A DNA stretch of 64,000 bases from Strigops habroptila (lineage: Eukaryota; Chordata; Aves; Psittaciformes; Psittacidae), in NCBI RefSeq assembly GCF_004027225.2, contig NC_044277.2, positions 137,077,057 through 137,141,056 of the forward strand, written 5' to 3'. Shown one piece after another: positions 1 to 13,600 of the stretch (position 1 is the stretch's first letter; each line of letters begins with the position of its first letter). The translations under genes and the position numbers were made by a program. The notes beneath the pieces are model-generated. The model saw only the letters and a program-made list of their open reading frames with translations, was not told the DNA's origin and searched no databases.

Positions 1-1147
1 TCTCTCAAATGTATCACCACAATATTAGGAGATTAGAGTCCTACAGGGCTGTCTGCATTGGGAAAAACAACTTCCATTTTAAAGACTAGCTTGGCTTCAG
101 TACTGCACTGGTAGGCTGTGCGCAAGGGTAGACAGGACTTGACAGGGTATCTGTCTGTCAGAAAAACCTGCTTGCATTACTGCTGTGAAACCAATGCAAG
201 GTTTCCCTGTGGCTTAGCTCCAAAATAGCTGATGTTACTTTGGTCTTGACGAATGCAACCTGAAAGCTGCAATTTCCTCTGCATCCTTAGCAAGGAATGA
301 CTTTAGAAAGGTGCTTTGGCAGGTTGGGAACTTTTCCTAGATTCTGCCCTCAGCTGATTTCTCAGAGAAAAGAGTGAAAAAAACAAAAGGGGGGAAAAGG
401 GAGAAAGGGGTGGTGCCTCCAAGTCCAAGAGGAATTCTTCAGGAAAGCATTCTAACTCTATGTAGCTTAATGTTAACTTGGGCTGAGCCTTGCATCAGGC
501 CTAAAGGTGTGGCAGAAAGTTTGCACGAGGCCAAACTGTGTCCCTAATGCTCCGTGTAATAGCACACACTTGAATATCCTTCTCCTGAATCTACACTGAA
601 GAAAAGAGCTCAATCCTTTGATCTTGTGATTTTATGGTGAGATTGGTAGTTGATGCTTTTCTGTCTCACTTTTGGAAACAAAGGCTTTCCCTCCGGCATG
701 GCCTTGCTCCCGGGATGCCTAGCAGATATACAGCTAAATTCAGTGCCAGTGTAAGCAGGCACAGCCCTTTAACCTCAGCAGAATTGAGAAGCCTACACCA
801 GCAGTGAACCTGCCCCCGTCTATCAGAGCGAAGGTGTTATTTACCTTCAGTGCAAGCATCTTATTCATCGCTGCTATTCATCTATTCATCAAGGCTGTAA
901 ATACGTATTAAGATCCACCCGCTCCATCACTTTCTGGCAGCCTCATCGCCTCTCAGCTCCGCTTTAATTTAGATTGATTCTTCATCCAAACCTCAACCCC
1001 AAAATACCGCCTCCCCCTTTTCCCTTTGGGAGGGACTCGAGAAGGGCCTTACGGGCACCTCAGCCGCAGTGGTGATTTTGCGGCGTTGCTAAATTAAGTC
1101 CCTGATTAAAGCCGGCGCGCTGCGAGCTCCCCCTCCTGTCGCCGTAC

Positions 1148-1180
1148 GGCTCGGCTTGGCTCGGCTCGGCTCGGCTCGGC
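1148..1180. repeat. GGCTC pentanucleotide tandem repeat
   Basis: Six full units of GGCTC plus a partial unit run head to tail, with one C-to-T change in the second unit. The repeat sits at the 3' end of a short CpG-rich patch (about 1033-1190) inside otherwise AT-rich DNA. Confidence 0.85.
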
Positions 1181-4100
1181 ACCGGTGGTACCTTGCAGGA
1201 GAGCAGAAGGATGCTGGGGGGGATGGCGGGGCTCATTTTGAACGAAGAAAACTCTGGAAAGGAACGGGTCACTGCCAAGGGAGGTCTGGCATTGAAAAAC
1301 TGGCATGTCAGAAAGCAAAGCAGCTTTATGTTGCGCACTAGAGCCTTCATGGGCTGGGATGATAAAATTGTCTGGCACTGTGTAACTCTAGCCTTTGCCA
1401 GAACATCACTTGTTTTAAACAATTGCATCTTTAAGAAGGAAATAAATGCTAAAATTACAAGAAAATCCCTTGTCCCTCTGCTATCTCTGCATCTTCCCTT
1501 GTAATGGTTTAACTCAAAGAGCTTGGGATCTAAGAAGGAGAGAACAGAATTTTTCGGAGACTGTAAGCTTGTCCCTGAGGCACAGAGGAAGAGAGTACAG
1601 AGTAGTGTTGAGAGAAGGCCCCAAATGCATTGTAGTCAGAACAATTTTGTTCAGGCTCTCCCCATCTATGTTATATAGCTGTAGCGTGTATTTATACAGC
1701 AGGAGGATGGACAGAACCCTGCATATTGTACACCAGGCATGAGGGATGGGAGACCCACATCCAGAAGCACATTTGCTGTTGGTGCTACTGAAGCTTATCT
1801 TCAAGCACAGCGTCTTGAGAGCATTTTAAGAAGGAATGAGGTTTTCCAAGTGAAAACCCTCCTGAGAAATCATCACCAGCCAGTGTTGCCAGACAACAGG
1901 CAATCACTGAAGGTCTACCCTTGGGTCTGACATGGTTTAGAGCCCAATCACATGGCGAAGCTGAGCAGAACAAGTCCAAGAGTTTCCTCTCACTCTTTCT
2001 CAGAGGCAGGGTGTACTCTGGAGCAACTGTGAACCAGCTGCTCAAGATGTGTAGCTGTTTCCTTGTTTACAAACCAGAGGCAACACTCATTTGGAGGGAG
2101 GAGGAAAGGGAGAAATTGAATTCAGGCCTCTCTTGAATGTGAGCTGAGAGCTGTAGCTAAAACGGGGCAAGAGAAGGGAGCATCATTTGGGGTGAAAGTG
2201 AACCTAGGCACAGGACAATTTCACCTGTGTCCTTCTGCTACTTCCCACTCCTGGAAGTGCCTGGAGGATGGTCTAAGCCATTGTGCTAGGGTGAGGAGGA
2301 GGCAGGGGTGTTGACACACAGGGGAGGAGGCTCACCCCTGGAGCTAAAGTCATTCATTAAAGCTATGCATAGGGTACAATGAGTCAAGAAGCTATTCATT
2401 TAAGACTGGAGGTGGGAGTAAAGAATTTAGTACATTACTTGTGGGCTTTCACCAAAGCCTAAGCCAAAGTCTGAGAGAGAGCAATGTGTGTTTGCAGAGT
2501 TTGCAGCCCAGCCAGGGAAATCTGGCACAGCTCAGGTACCACAGGGTAGAAGTTCTCAAAAAATTCCTTCTTCTGTCCTCCCCTCTCCCGTCTCTAAAAT
2601 CTATCGAGGCTATTCATAGGGCCCTATAGACTGTGAAGCACGTTTCCTGTAGGACAAAACAGTTGTTCTTCTGAGCAGAGACTCTGTGTGCGTGTCTGAA
2701 TGTAAAGAATTGTGGGCTGGAGTTGTGAGCTGAGAGATGCATATATGAAGCAGGGCAGAAGGAGACTACCATATAGGCAGAGAGGAATAGAACTTTACAC
2801 CTGGTGTAAAAGCTTCAACCCTTCCAGACCAGGGGTCTGAGTGGTGCAGTTTAGAACAGCCATGACCTCCATTGGAGAGTTGTTCTGGGTACCCCATACA
2901 ACTTCTTCCACTCCCCAGTATTTCCACGCATGCTGCAAGCATGTCCCATACGCCAGGGTCCAGGAGGGACTTAGAGGTTAAAATCTCCCCCCTGTGAGCT
3001 GCTTCTAAAGACCCTTGAAGGTGTGAGCACCTTCAAAAACAAGTCTATCAAGAAGCATTCACAGTGAGAGCCAGACCCTTCCTCTTAGTCAGAACTCTAT
3101 ATGAGGTTTGTTGGTTTCAGTTGGACACTCATGTTACTTATTACGGTTTCTAAAAGTAAATCAGAGTTTTCATCTTAGAAATAAGTGGTGGGGAAACCTT
3201 CCAGCCAACAAAGTGAGGTTTGACTCATAAAGGAAGAAAGAACCCTGTTGTTCATAGGCAGCCTCGGAAATCAAAGCAGCCAGAATCCCCACTTCCCCAG
3301 CCACCACCTTCGCCAGCACTGCCTTGGCACCAGGCTCCAGTCCTGAGAATGTGAGTGGGTGGAGTCGTATTTGCAGGCTGGAAGGAGTTCCTGAGCTGAC
3401 ATGCTGCCAGATCCAGGCTTTGTTAACTGTTGCTTGCGCTGTCAGCTGCTGGGATTGTAACGGCAGCGGTTTTAATGCAAAAATTAAGAAGAGGCCATTA
3501 GAAGAAGCAGGAACCCTGGGACAGTTTGTAAGTCACAGTTAAGAGAGAGATATCTGGAGGATTCGCCAAGTTCAAAGGTCTTCATTATTAATGTTCCAGT
3601 AGCTGACTTGATGGATTATCTCTAGTCTATGTCCCCTTATTCCTTCCACCTTCTCTCCTAAGACAAATGCTTAAGACTAATCTCTAGATTGAGGGATAGA
3701 CTCTGTAATAGATTATTTCTTATTACTTAGAAATTGGTTAATAATTTACTAATTCAATTTCAGTGTTTCATCCCCCACTTCAATTAATCTTTAGAATATA
3801 AAGTAAATGCTGTTCTTTGTTCTTCCAATGCTAATGAAGAAGGAAACTAATGAGGAAACCTGGCCTTGATACCTTCCTAAAGATGATTTAGTGGCATATG
3901 AGTTAATATTCATTTTTTAGTCTCTTATTTACTTCTTAAACACAAAATCCACCCATAAAACTGAGAGCTGTACAAGCTGGTTATGAGCCCAATTTCAAGC
4001 ATGTTAATCAAGCCTTACTCTAGTAAAATTCTATTTCTTGGCAGAGTGTTGCAAAAATCATGCATACCTATAACTCTTCCATTCTGCAGATAAATATTTT

Positions 4101-6430
4101 ATATAGATATTTTTTACACATTCAAGTGAAACAAGATATAGGAACTTTCGTATAGCGATTCAAACCACTGTCTACCACTCTGGAATGGCGCTTTAAGATT
4201 TAACAGATTTGGAGAATGATTTGTTTCTAACGAATTGTATCTGTGGCTCTGCGGCCGTAATGCATTTCAAAGAGATTTTTTTTAATCACATCTGTCAGGA
4301 ATTACACAAGTATAGTCAATCCAGCCTCCTGACATCCCTTCCAGCCCTGTTTCCTGTAATTCTATTACCTTTTGTTTCTTACTTGTCTTCTGTTGTTTTT
4401 TCCTTACCCTATTCCTCCCATCAGCACTCTGAGAACTGCTTCCAGCCCTGCCTATAGTGCTGTTCCCAGTCACAGACTGGAGCCTGTGACTGATGGCTGC
4501 TTGTCTGCCAATGCACAGGTGCAAATTAGGAAACCAGTTCAGATTTCAGCCAACAGACTTTTGTTCATGCAGCGTGTTGTGTCATCAGTGGCAGGGGTTT
4601 GGACATAAACACTTAGGGCACTAAATGACACGTTCTAGTGTTTAGATACTTCTTGCCAAGTGTGATTTCACACCTTGGGAAAGACAAAAAAATCTGTCAA
4701 CAAAACTCCAAACAGCAACATTTCTCTATTTTCACTTACCACAAAGTCCTTTTTCTTAGAAGAAAAATTATCATAGTAGCATGTGGTCAAACTTGATAAG
4801 CTTACTTCATGTAATTGCCACTGATATGGGAAGAAAACAGTCTTTTCGCCCATACATACATGCTTGCTTAAGCCTGTTTTATTACAGAACAAGGGTAGTA
4901 CTTTAAGCCATTTAATAGCAGGACCAAGATCCTTTCCATGCAATGAAGGAGAGCAAAAGTGCTGTTCAGCATGGGCTCTGCTATGAGAAATCCTATCAGT
5001 CAGGACAGGACTCTTCACAGCACGCTATTGGCATCCTTTTCCCCATGAACAAGAAGAGCACTCAGGTTTGTGCCTAGCTACAGTTTGCTTCTGAGGGCTG
5101 TGTAAGGCATTGCTGGCTGGAAGGCTACATCCAGCTCTGCTACAGGTCAGCACTCATGAGCTTTTTGTCTTTGTACAGGGGCAGGAAATTCCCTGTGTAT
5201 CTATCTTATTCTCTACTTTGCCCTCGAGCACAAGGGAAGCCAGGGCTTGCTGTATGAAGTTTACTTTACAGATTCCCAATTCTATTAAGCAAACACATGT
5301 ACACAACACAGAGCAGACCCCCAAATATATTAGAATTGTGAATTGTCCCAGATCTTTGGCAGTAGGGGAGAAAAATTTTCCAAGTGACTGAGTAAATTGA
5401 TGCCTCCAAAAGCATTGTAAACTGATCCATTGGGCTTGACTTTGAACTCCCTTTATTCCAGCACAAATCTGGAGTAAGCCTGCTGAACTCCTCAATAGAG
5501 TTATGCCAAGGCAAAATCAGAATCCCTCTCTTCACTTTTTTTCTTTTACTGTGCTAGCTAATCCCATAGCTGTAACGAAACCAAAAAATCTATATATACA
5601 AACTCCATCAGCCAGGCTATCTTATTGTGAAACCTACAATATATCCCAACCTTATAAAAAATCACTGAAGTGTGACACTGTCCTCTCTCTTGCTTTTCTG
5701 ATAAGCAGAGAGGAAGGGCTGCCAGTAGCACAAAAACTAGAAGATGGGAAAATAATATTTCACAGCAGGGGAAAAAACATAACTGAATGGAGATGAAGGC
5801 AGCTAAATTAAAGAAACCCACAATACACAGGTAACATGGCCACAACACAAGGCTGCAGCAGAGACATTAAGACAACTATAAGATTCTCCTGATGACCATC
5901 TTGGAGTTGCAGAACGCAGCAGCATCACCACTAATGAGTTCCTTCCAAAAATATGCTCCTATTCAATGGCTTGGTTTGAAATAGATTAAACTAGAATCTT
6001 ACTGACTTCATCAGTCAGTGTATGGGGCCTGATGAGTTTAAATAAAAGGTAAACTGGTGAAATACTGTCACGATAAATGAACCCACAGTTTCCCAGACTG
6101 CAGATGGTTGTTTGTCCTGTGTCACACTGTATATTTAGAAGGGCGTCATCTTTCTATGACATCAACAAAAAATAAATGGGCATCTTTTGAGATTAGCAGA
6201 TGTTTAAAACAAAAATAATGGCAGAATTTAGAAGTGGCATCAGAAAGGTGTTAGTCCTGTCTCTGCTATTTGAAAAATCTCCAATTTCCTCACCAACAAA
6301 TTCCTAGGAAAAAAATAGTAATATTCCATTTCGCTATTAGCTCTTTTTAAAAAATCAGATGAATGTGCCTTCCATGTCAGCCTACACTGTAAAGACTGAT
6401 GGTAGTTTGTAGTTTCAATACATAAATGCC

Positions 6431-6451
6431 GAGATCTGCAATGCAGATCTC
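6431..6451. repeat. 21-bp palindrome with a single central base
   Basis: The ten bases GAGATCTGCA are followed by one A and then the exact reverse complement TGCAGATCTC. It contains two AGATCT sites. No associated gene or mobile element is visible, and it may be chance. Confidence 0.8.
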
Positions 6452-9400
6452 ATTTTTGGGGACACAGCAACTTGTGTGCAATTATTCAAACAACAACTGA
6501 AAAGATTTTTCTCTGTCCCCCTGACTACACCTAGTAATGTAAGCACTCCTGACATCTGTTGTTCAGTGTCTTTTTTTTCAGCCTCAGTTTGTAAACCAGC
6601 CCTTCCAGGATGTGATAAGATTTCCACCCAAAGAGCCACAGAGCCATGCAGTTTTACTGATACCTTGAACATTGTATTCTGTGTGGGAGGCATGTCCTTC
6701 TGATTTGCTTTAAGCACATACACATGACTAGGTTCTTACCAGCCATGTCTCTAGGCTGGTAAATGTCTTACTAAATCAGGTTCTATGATTTTTATTTTTT
6801 TTATTTGACTTTGGGTATTGTTCAAAAAAAGAACTTAAAACTCTTGAAACACGAATTAAATTTCTGCAGTTATGTTATTGTGTCCTGTTCATATCGTGGT
6901 AATGCCTAAAGCCCAGCTATGCTATAAGAAGGAAAAGCTCATGTCCGGAGGGCTCCTGTATTTATCATGCCAACTGATGCAATAGGGAGTGTCTCTCAAA
7001 ATACAGGCCACTGTGGACCAGTGAGGCTGTAGAGCATTTGCTATGTTAGGGGTCCCTTGAGAGAAAGCTGCTTCCATGGCCATTTGCAAGGCACTTCAAG
7101 GAGCAGCCTGTAAGCCTGGAAGAAGCAGGAAATAAGAAGAAGGAACTAACATCGTGACATTTGCTAGAGAAGTAGCCACCATACCACCTGGAAAGAAGGG
7201 GAAGAAGGAACTGATTGTCCGTTTTGTATGCCTTCCAATGGGAAGATGGGAGGAAAAAAATTTGGCTGACAGGACGCACTGGCCAAAATTCAGGGAATCA
7301 CTTGCAGGGAGTTAAGAAAAGCCAGAAACAAGGAAGCACGTAAAGAAGAAGTGGAAAAGGTAAAAAACAAGCAGATGGCCAGGCAAATATGGAGAAAGAC
7401 AGTGCTTCAGGCTATGGGGAGAGGGAGAGAAAAGGAAAAGCCAAAGGGAGAGAAAAGGTGCAATAAATTCGTCGGGAAAGGATTGCAAACACAGCACCAA
7501 AGCAAGGTCCTCCTATTTCAGTCCTAACTCAACAGAAATGTCAAGAGAAAAGATTGTCAGAGCAACTTTGTTACACCATGGATAAAGTTTCCCAAAGCAT
7601 GTCTGTGCAACAAAAGAAGTGGTTATATTATGTAATGTTATATAATTATACTAGTGTAGCTCCTCATGTGAACGCTCTGGAAGTGAGTCTTTCTCCAATT
7701 TTTACTTATATGCTCTGGAAATGGTTTCAGTTGAATTGGAGATGGTATTTTTGTGTTGGGACAGGAGTTCACAGGTAGGGTTATGTTTGTTTAACTATAT
7801 CTGTATAATCGTATTGATGTGAAATGCGCCTCTGTGGACAAAGCCTGAAATATCTAGCTGCCCTTCAGGCCATGACATTCTTTAGCTTAGCAAGAAGCCA
7901 CATTTCAAAGACACCTTTTATGTTTGTATGGGAAGAGAGCAGAACAACACAAGGTTATTTAACAACAACCAAAAAAGAAGTCTTTTACAGATATTCAGAA
8001 TTGTTTAGGATTCCTAAGCTTATACTTCATGCAAGCAATTGCTGAAGATGCTACATGGAAGTCTTGTGATCATGAATATGACAAGAGATAATGAGAAAAT
8101 ATTATGTGTGAAGTTTTAGTCCATGCTGTGAACACTTCTATAACCTTTGGCATTATCTGAGAGTTGCCATGGGCCTATATCAGGAAGAAAAAAACAGACA
8201 ATGGCATTTTAGAAATCTTGAAATGAAGGGCTTTTTTTTAATGCTGGAGTTTTAATGGCATATGCCTTTTTGTTTTAACTATGGATTTTACATGGCAAAT
8301 GAAGAATGCTTTATCCCTCAATATATATGAAAGATATATAATGCAAGTGTTAAATGTGAGTAATGGTTAACAATCAGATGCATGTTCTATTCTTTGCTTC
8401 CATGTGCTGGTCAGACAAAAAAGAAAAGAAGTGCTATACACTAGTTTCTCAAGAACGCAGCATCAGGGATCTGTAAAAGTCTGAGTGATTCTATTGCTTC
8501 CTTTTGAAGGGCTCTAATAATAAGGAGGCCTAGGGAGAAAAATTGCAGTTGAAGACCATTGAAGTCTTGAACTGTAGTCAAGCCACAGAGTGAAATTACT
8601 GAGCCCTGAACACCTTTCCTGATCCTTCTCTGTTGAGAAGAACCTTTGTTAGATGAGGAGGCAGAGGTTGAAAGACTCAATTGAAATCCTCACTAAATAT
8701 ATTTTCTGAGAAGTTAGGACATGTGGATTTTTTCCCCACATGGATTTACAAATCCACAGAATTGGAGCAGACAGGGAATCATTCAATTTTTTAGTAGAAA
8801 GAATAAACTAGAATATTACCAATTCAGCATATGAGCAAGCAAAGCAGATTTTCTTGTACCAGCTTATCTGAGCCAGAGTGACCCATGCTGTGCCACTGAG
8901 AAATATTTGAAAGGGCAGAAAGAAAGGACTGTAGGTGTAAGTATTATTTATATGGTGAGAAACCTTTTTGTCTTGGATACTAGAAAAATTACTTTGTGCA
9001 GTTATTGCTGAGTTCTTAAATAGCCCATGCAGTACAATTGACTGACTGACATTTTATGTGTCTTATTGCAGATATGCATCTCCACAATAAGTGATTTTCC
9101 AGGTTATATCTTCGGAGTTTATGGTCAACTTGTAACATTCTGGTGACGGTATGAATGGTCCTTTTCATCTGAATTTATCAAAGCACCCTACAAAGGCAGA
9201 GGCATAAACTGAGCATACACTATTAATATGCCATACCCAGCAGTTTTCCTCTCTGACTATTCTGTCACAAGTCGGAGACACTCTGAGGTTAAGCTTACAC
9301 CCAAAAAAGATTTATTGGGGTAGCTGTGCAGGCAAGACGGTTGTACAGGCAAAACACAACATCAGGAGGTGGAGTATGTGCTGGCCAAACAGTATTTTAG

Positions 9401-9564
9401 ACTGGCTTTTCCTGGGCCACACCTGGTATTGTGCCAGTATAGGAATGTCACAACCTAACCATTTATTATTGTAGTTGAAAGCTTCAACTAGGGATTTGGT
9501 CCTGACGTGGCAATTACCGTTAGCCATTTAGTGGTGACAAATAAAAAGCAAACACAAGTTTAAA

Positions 9565-9765
9565 TCATAGAATCATAGAATGGTTTGGGTTGAAAAGGAC
9601 CTTGAGATTATCTAGTTCCAACCCCCAGCCATGGGCAGGGACACCTCACATTAGACCAGGTTGCTCAAGGCTCTGCCCAAACTGGTCCTGAACACTGCCA
9701 GGGATGGGGTATTCACAACTTCCTTGAGCAGCCTGTTCCAGCTCCTCACCACCCTCACAGGAATT
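9565..9765 (-). mobile_element. CR1 LINE 3' fragment, antisense
   Basis: On the + strand the element opens with two copies of the ATCATAGA word, the reverse complement of the CR1 tail, and continues into the antisense of the CR1 3' UTR and the end of ORF2. The - strand reading gives the familiar reverse-transcriptase C-terminal pattern (VRVVRSWNRLLKEVV, then SLAVF and ALSNLV). Homology fades near 9765, so this is a typical 5'-truncated, inactive copy. Confidence 0.88.
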
Positions 9766-12700
9766 AGCATAAGAGTGGCAAAATAGCATATTTGCTCATT
9801 GCCATTGCCTCCAGGAGTCCTTTTGTCTGGGTCATGTTGGCCAACACCTTTCACCTCTCCCAGCCTCTTGCAAACAAGGATGCAATTGCCCTGGGCAGGA
9901 GTGATTGATGGTAGTCCATCTACTGCTTAATCAAATATAATCATTCCATTTTCTGAGTTTTTTCTGGATCTGAATACTGCTGCCAAGGAAAAGCGGTATG
10001 TAGATATGGAAAGCTGATCATGATCAATAAAGCAGCAGTTTCTGTAAACTGAAAAAGAGGCAGAAAGAGGAAAACATTCTGAACTAGGGGAGCATGCAGT
10101 GCCAGAAGAGAAAAGTCAAGGGGTCTGGAATACAGTAATCCAGGGAGCCTGTGTGCAGCAGAGAGAGAGAAGAAAAGCAGAGACAGCTACTGCAAGGGAC
10201 CACTGGGGAGGCAGCATTCCGCAGAAAAGCAGATCCATCAGGCACAAAAAGGAAGGAAGAGAAAGGCCTAATGAGTGGCTAAGGGTGAAGTCTGTGTGTG
10301 CACCTCTATTTACACTTTCAGTCTAACTCCTGATTAACATCATTCTCTTCTTTTACAGGAGGGAAAATGAGGATCAGAAATGTGGCGTTACTGCTAGAGA
10401 CATAGACAGAGAAAGCATCACATATCTCTCAGTCCCAATCACCAGGTACTAGCTATAGATGGGGCAAACTGAGAAAGCAGTGAATCATTGTATCTTCAAG
10501 GTAAAGCAATTTTAAGGCTCAATCTCATCACTGGAAGCAAGGCAGAAACCCCTGGAAATATATGTCATGAAATTTCTTACAATGCTGTGAAACTGAATTG
10601 ATCTAAGCATCTCCAGGTTTTCAGTTACCAAAAGGAACCAGACCATATACCAGGACAGGCATAAAAGAAACATAGTAGAAGATACGTATACTTATACGCA
10701 GCTATGCTTCCCTGCTTAAGCTTTCAGAATTGATTGTCAGCCACTCTCCACAACTGTGGGAGTTTGACCAGGACTTTAACAAGGCCAAAATCTGTAACAG
10801 GTCTCAAGTCTTTCTGACCCCACAACAGTCTCTCCCCAAGGCCTTCAGAGGGCTCCCAGGACTAGTCTCAAACAAAACTGAAACCAAACAGCAAATAGCA
10901 GGGATCTGAAAATGAGGCCTGAACTTTCCTTCCACGACTAAGTCCTCTTTAGCACTGGAATAAAAGGAGAGGAAACAAGTCTTTTTCTGCTTGTAGACCC
11001 TTTCATTCTTCTGTGAGGAACTGAAAAATATGTAAGTCTAAGGACTAAGAGCTGTATTGTGTGAGAAAATTATAGCAAGGGAAGCTGGACTGCATCATTA
11101 AGTTATGGCAGGATAGCTGTGAGCAGGAAACCGAAGGGTGACCTTGTAAATTCACTACCCTTATGTCACATAAATGAGCCACTTGTGTTTTGTCTGTTAC
11201 ATTTTCTCTCATTTGAATGCAGTTCCTTCCTCTTTTGGCCCAATTAACTTTATTCAAATAGTCGTGTCGTAAGTCCTGAGCTTATCGTAGCTTTTCCTTG
11301 CTACCTTACCTTGTATCACAGGGTCACACAAAAAGGACAAAGTGTGTCATCAGAGGACTGTGTGAGATATCACCATGTTTATGGCTTGCAATCGTGACAT
11401 TATCAGTGAGCTGGCATTAGGAGAGTCAAACAGATGACCACTTCTTTTCTGCTCTCCCACAAAAGGCTTGACGCAAAACTCACTGGAATTTGTGGAAATA
11501 TAAGGGGCTTTGGCTCAGCCCCAAACAGACCAGCCAGGAATAATGCTGAAAATGTATCTGGAACTGAGATGGTACAAAGGGACTAATCCCAGTCACCTTC
11601 CTTTAGCAGGAGGCTCAGAGTGATTTGAATTGGCTAGCTTCTGTTGTGAATTAAGCTCAAAGCCCCAAAGGCAACTTGATTCCAGTCATCTAGCTCTGCA
11701 GCCTCCTCCAAACTTGATCCAGAGGGAAAAGTGACTAATCCTATTCAGTCGCTACACTGAGCTACTGCCATCGATTAAAAAAGCTTGGGGCACAGGGAAA
11801 ATGAATAATCTGGGTCAGTCTTCCTCTGCAAGTCCTCTCCCCAAATAATAAAGAAAAGTAAGGAGACAGTGAAAGGAGCACTGATAAGAAAGAAAGCTCG
11901 CCTGATAAAGTGCACACACTTTACAGAAAAGAAAAGGAAGCAGACCAGTGAGGTTTTGTCAAAATTCCCAAGATGGGAAATGACTGGATTAGAGGAGCTA
12001 GTTCTCCTGTTTGCTGGAAAAAGGACCGTGTTCTACACTCATCTCCGTCTCTTCGGTGTCCATGCAGGGGTGAGAGGACAATCATGGGTGGCAGCACGGC
12101 AAGCTGTAAAAACATTTCTGGGCATAGAAGGCAGCTTCTTGGCTCCTCTCTCTCCAGGGTACGGCATGGCTAGCACAGGAGAAGAGCCCATTATCTGGTC
12201 CTAGCCATGACCTAGGACGTGAGTCATAAAATGGGAGTTGCCACTGTAACAGCTGCTTAAGCAATGACATTAGTAGGTGCTTTCAGCAAATGCATTTTTG
12301 GGTAGGCTTCAAAGTAAATAACCGCTGCTGCTGGTTATCGTAATATTACTTTGAACAGGGTTACCAAGGATTGTGTGCTGCAGAAAAGGTTAGCCTACAG
12401 ATAACCCCCTACCAAGGTTATTAGCACAAAAAAGGAAAACGGTGTATGTGATATTGTAACAATCTTTACGTTTCCCCTGCCCCTTATAACAGAAGTAGAG
12501 GGCTTTCATTATTAATATCAGTTGTCTCATTTGACTTTGGTGCAGGTTTCCTGTGTTGGCAGGAAAGGGCTGGAGGTTTGTTTGTGGTGAAAGTGGAGAT
12601 TTTCTGTTTTTTAAAAAGTTGTTCCATAAGCAGTGAAATTTATGAAGCCTGGTCACTTGCTTTGTGTCCTCTCGTCTCCTGCACTTGTCACCTGGCACGT

Positions 12701-13600
12701 ACCACCATACCACCAGCCCCATCCGCCACAGCCCCCCAGGTTAGAATGTTGACAGAACGGCTGGTTGCTGTTAAGTACATAAGAGCTGAATTCTGCCATC
12801 AGTGAGGGGCATAAAGATCACCTGCCTTTATGTAGATGTCTGTTTTCATTACATTTATTATGTCTTTGAGGCTGTTGTCAATGGCAGAGATGCCAAAGCT
12901 CCACAGTTACTGAAGGGAAGGATGTCCACGGCTTCCCAAGTGTCATTCCCATAGGTCAAACTACACAGGTTGGCTCTGCCAGCAAGCTTTTGGAAGCCCA
13001 ACACATGGTACCACAGGTAATAAAGACTGAAGAGGAGGGTTAGCAAAAAACCCCAACAATCTCCAAAACAAACAAAGAAAAATAAACAAACCAAAAAACC
13101 AAACCACACAAAGACCAGGAAGTGTGACACTGCAATGGAATTCCTTCTTTTGTCAGGGTGACTCTGACAGTGTCACTGGTGTAGCTAACTAAGGTTCAAC
13201 CCAATGGGAGACTAGGCAGCAAGTCTGTGGGGGCTGTAGGTAGTTTGGATATTGACCTAGGAGAAATGAGGTCCTGCTGTGCGCAGAAAATGGGGGAGGC
13301 AGGAGAAAGAGGGAGGACGAGGAGAGAAACAGCAAATGCAGAGGAACAGGGAAACAGAGGAGAGCGTGACAAAGACTGTCCCTGCGGGGGTGTCCCCTCC
13401 AAGGGCACCTCTGGCTCAAGGATTACTGCATATAAACATTGAAAGATCAGTGCCACGACCAGATCCTAGTAGTGAGTCACAAAAGCGTGAAGCTGCTGTC
13501 GAACGGCAGAGAGCCTCAGCATCTCCAGGCAGCCCTGCTTACAGCTGGCCTAACACTCCTTTTCTTCAGTTCCCAAGGGTCCCCAAAAGAAGCTACGGGC
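9766..13600. other. Intergenic DNA between CR1 and the CpG island
   Basis: No gene is supported here. Open frames up to about 110 codons exist (for example 11869-12204 on +) but lack recognisable domains, and overlapping frames on the other strand are equally open. A low-complexity A/C-rich tract lies at 13040-13113. GC content climbs from about 13,480 toward the CpG island. Confidence 0.55.
13040..13113. repeat. A/C-rich low-complexity tract
   Basis: The + strand is made almost entirely of A and C with runs such as AAACAAAC, AAATAAAC and CCAAAAAACC. It may be the remnant of an A-rich retroelement tail or a simple repeat. The open frame on the opposite strand is a low-complexity artefact rich in Phe, Leu and Val. 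Confidence 0.6.

Larger units (their letters stand above)
1..9564. other. Intergenic DNA upstream of UBE2E1, no gene seen
   Basis: This AT-leaning stretch shows only short open frames with no recognisable protein families and no convincing exon-like segments with splice signals. It holds a small CpG-rich patch near 1.1 kb and a short perfect palindrome near 6.4 kb, listed separately. The part just before the CR1 remnant (about 9290-9560) has no obvious coding potential and could be an old unclassified repeat. Distal regulatory elements cannot be excluded by reading alone. Confidence 0.6.

Noticed and set aside
11869..12204. 111-codon + strand open frame with a Lys-rich start
   Set aside because: No domain is recognised, overlapping frames on both strands are open, and no splice or promoter context is seen.
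12858..13130. 90-codon - strand open frame with Phe/Leu/Val-rich protein resembling a membrane segment
   Set aside because: It comes from the A/C-rich low-complexity tract and is not a real transmembrane protein.
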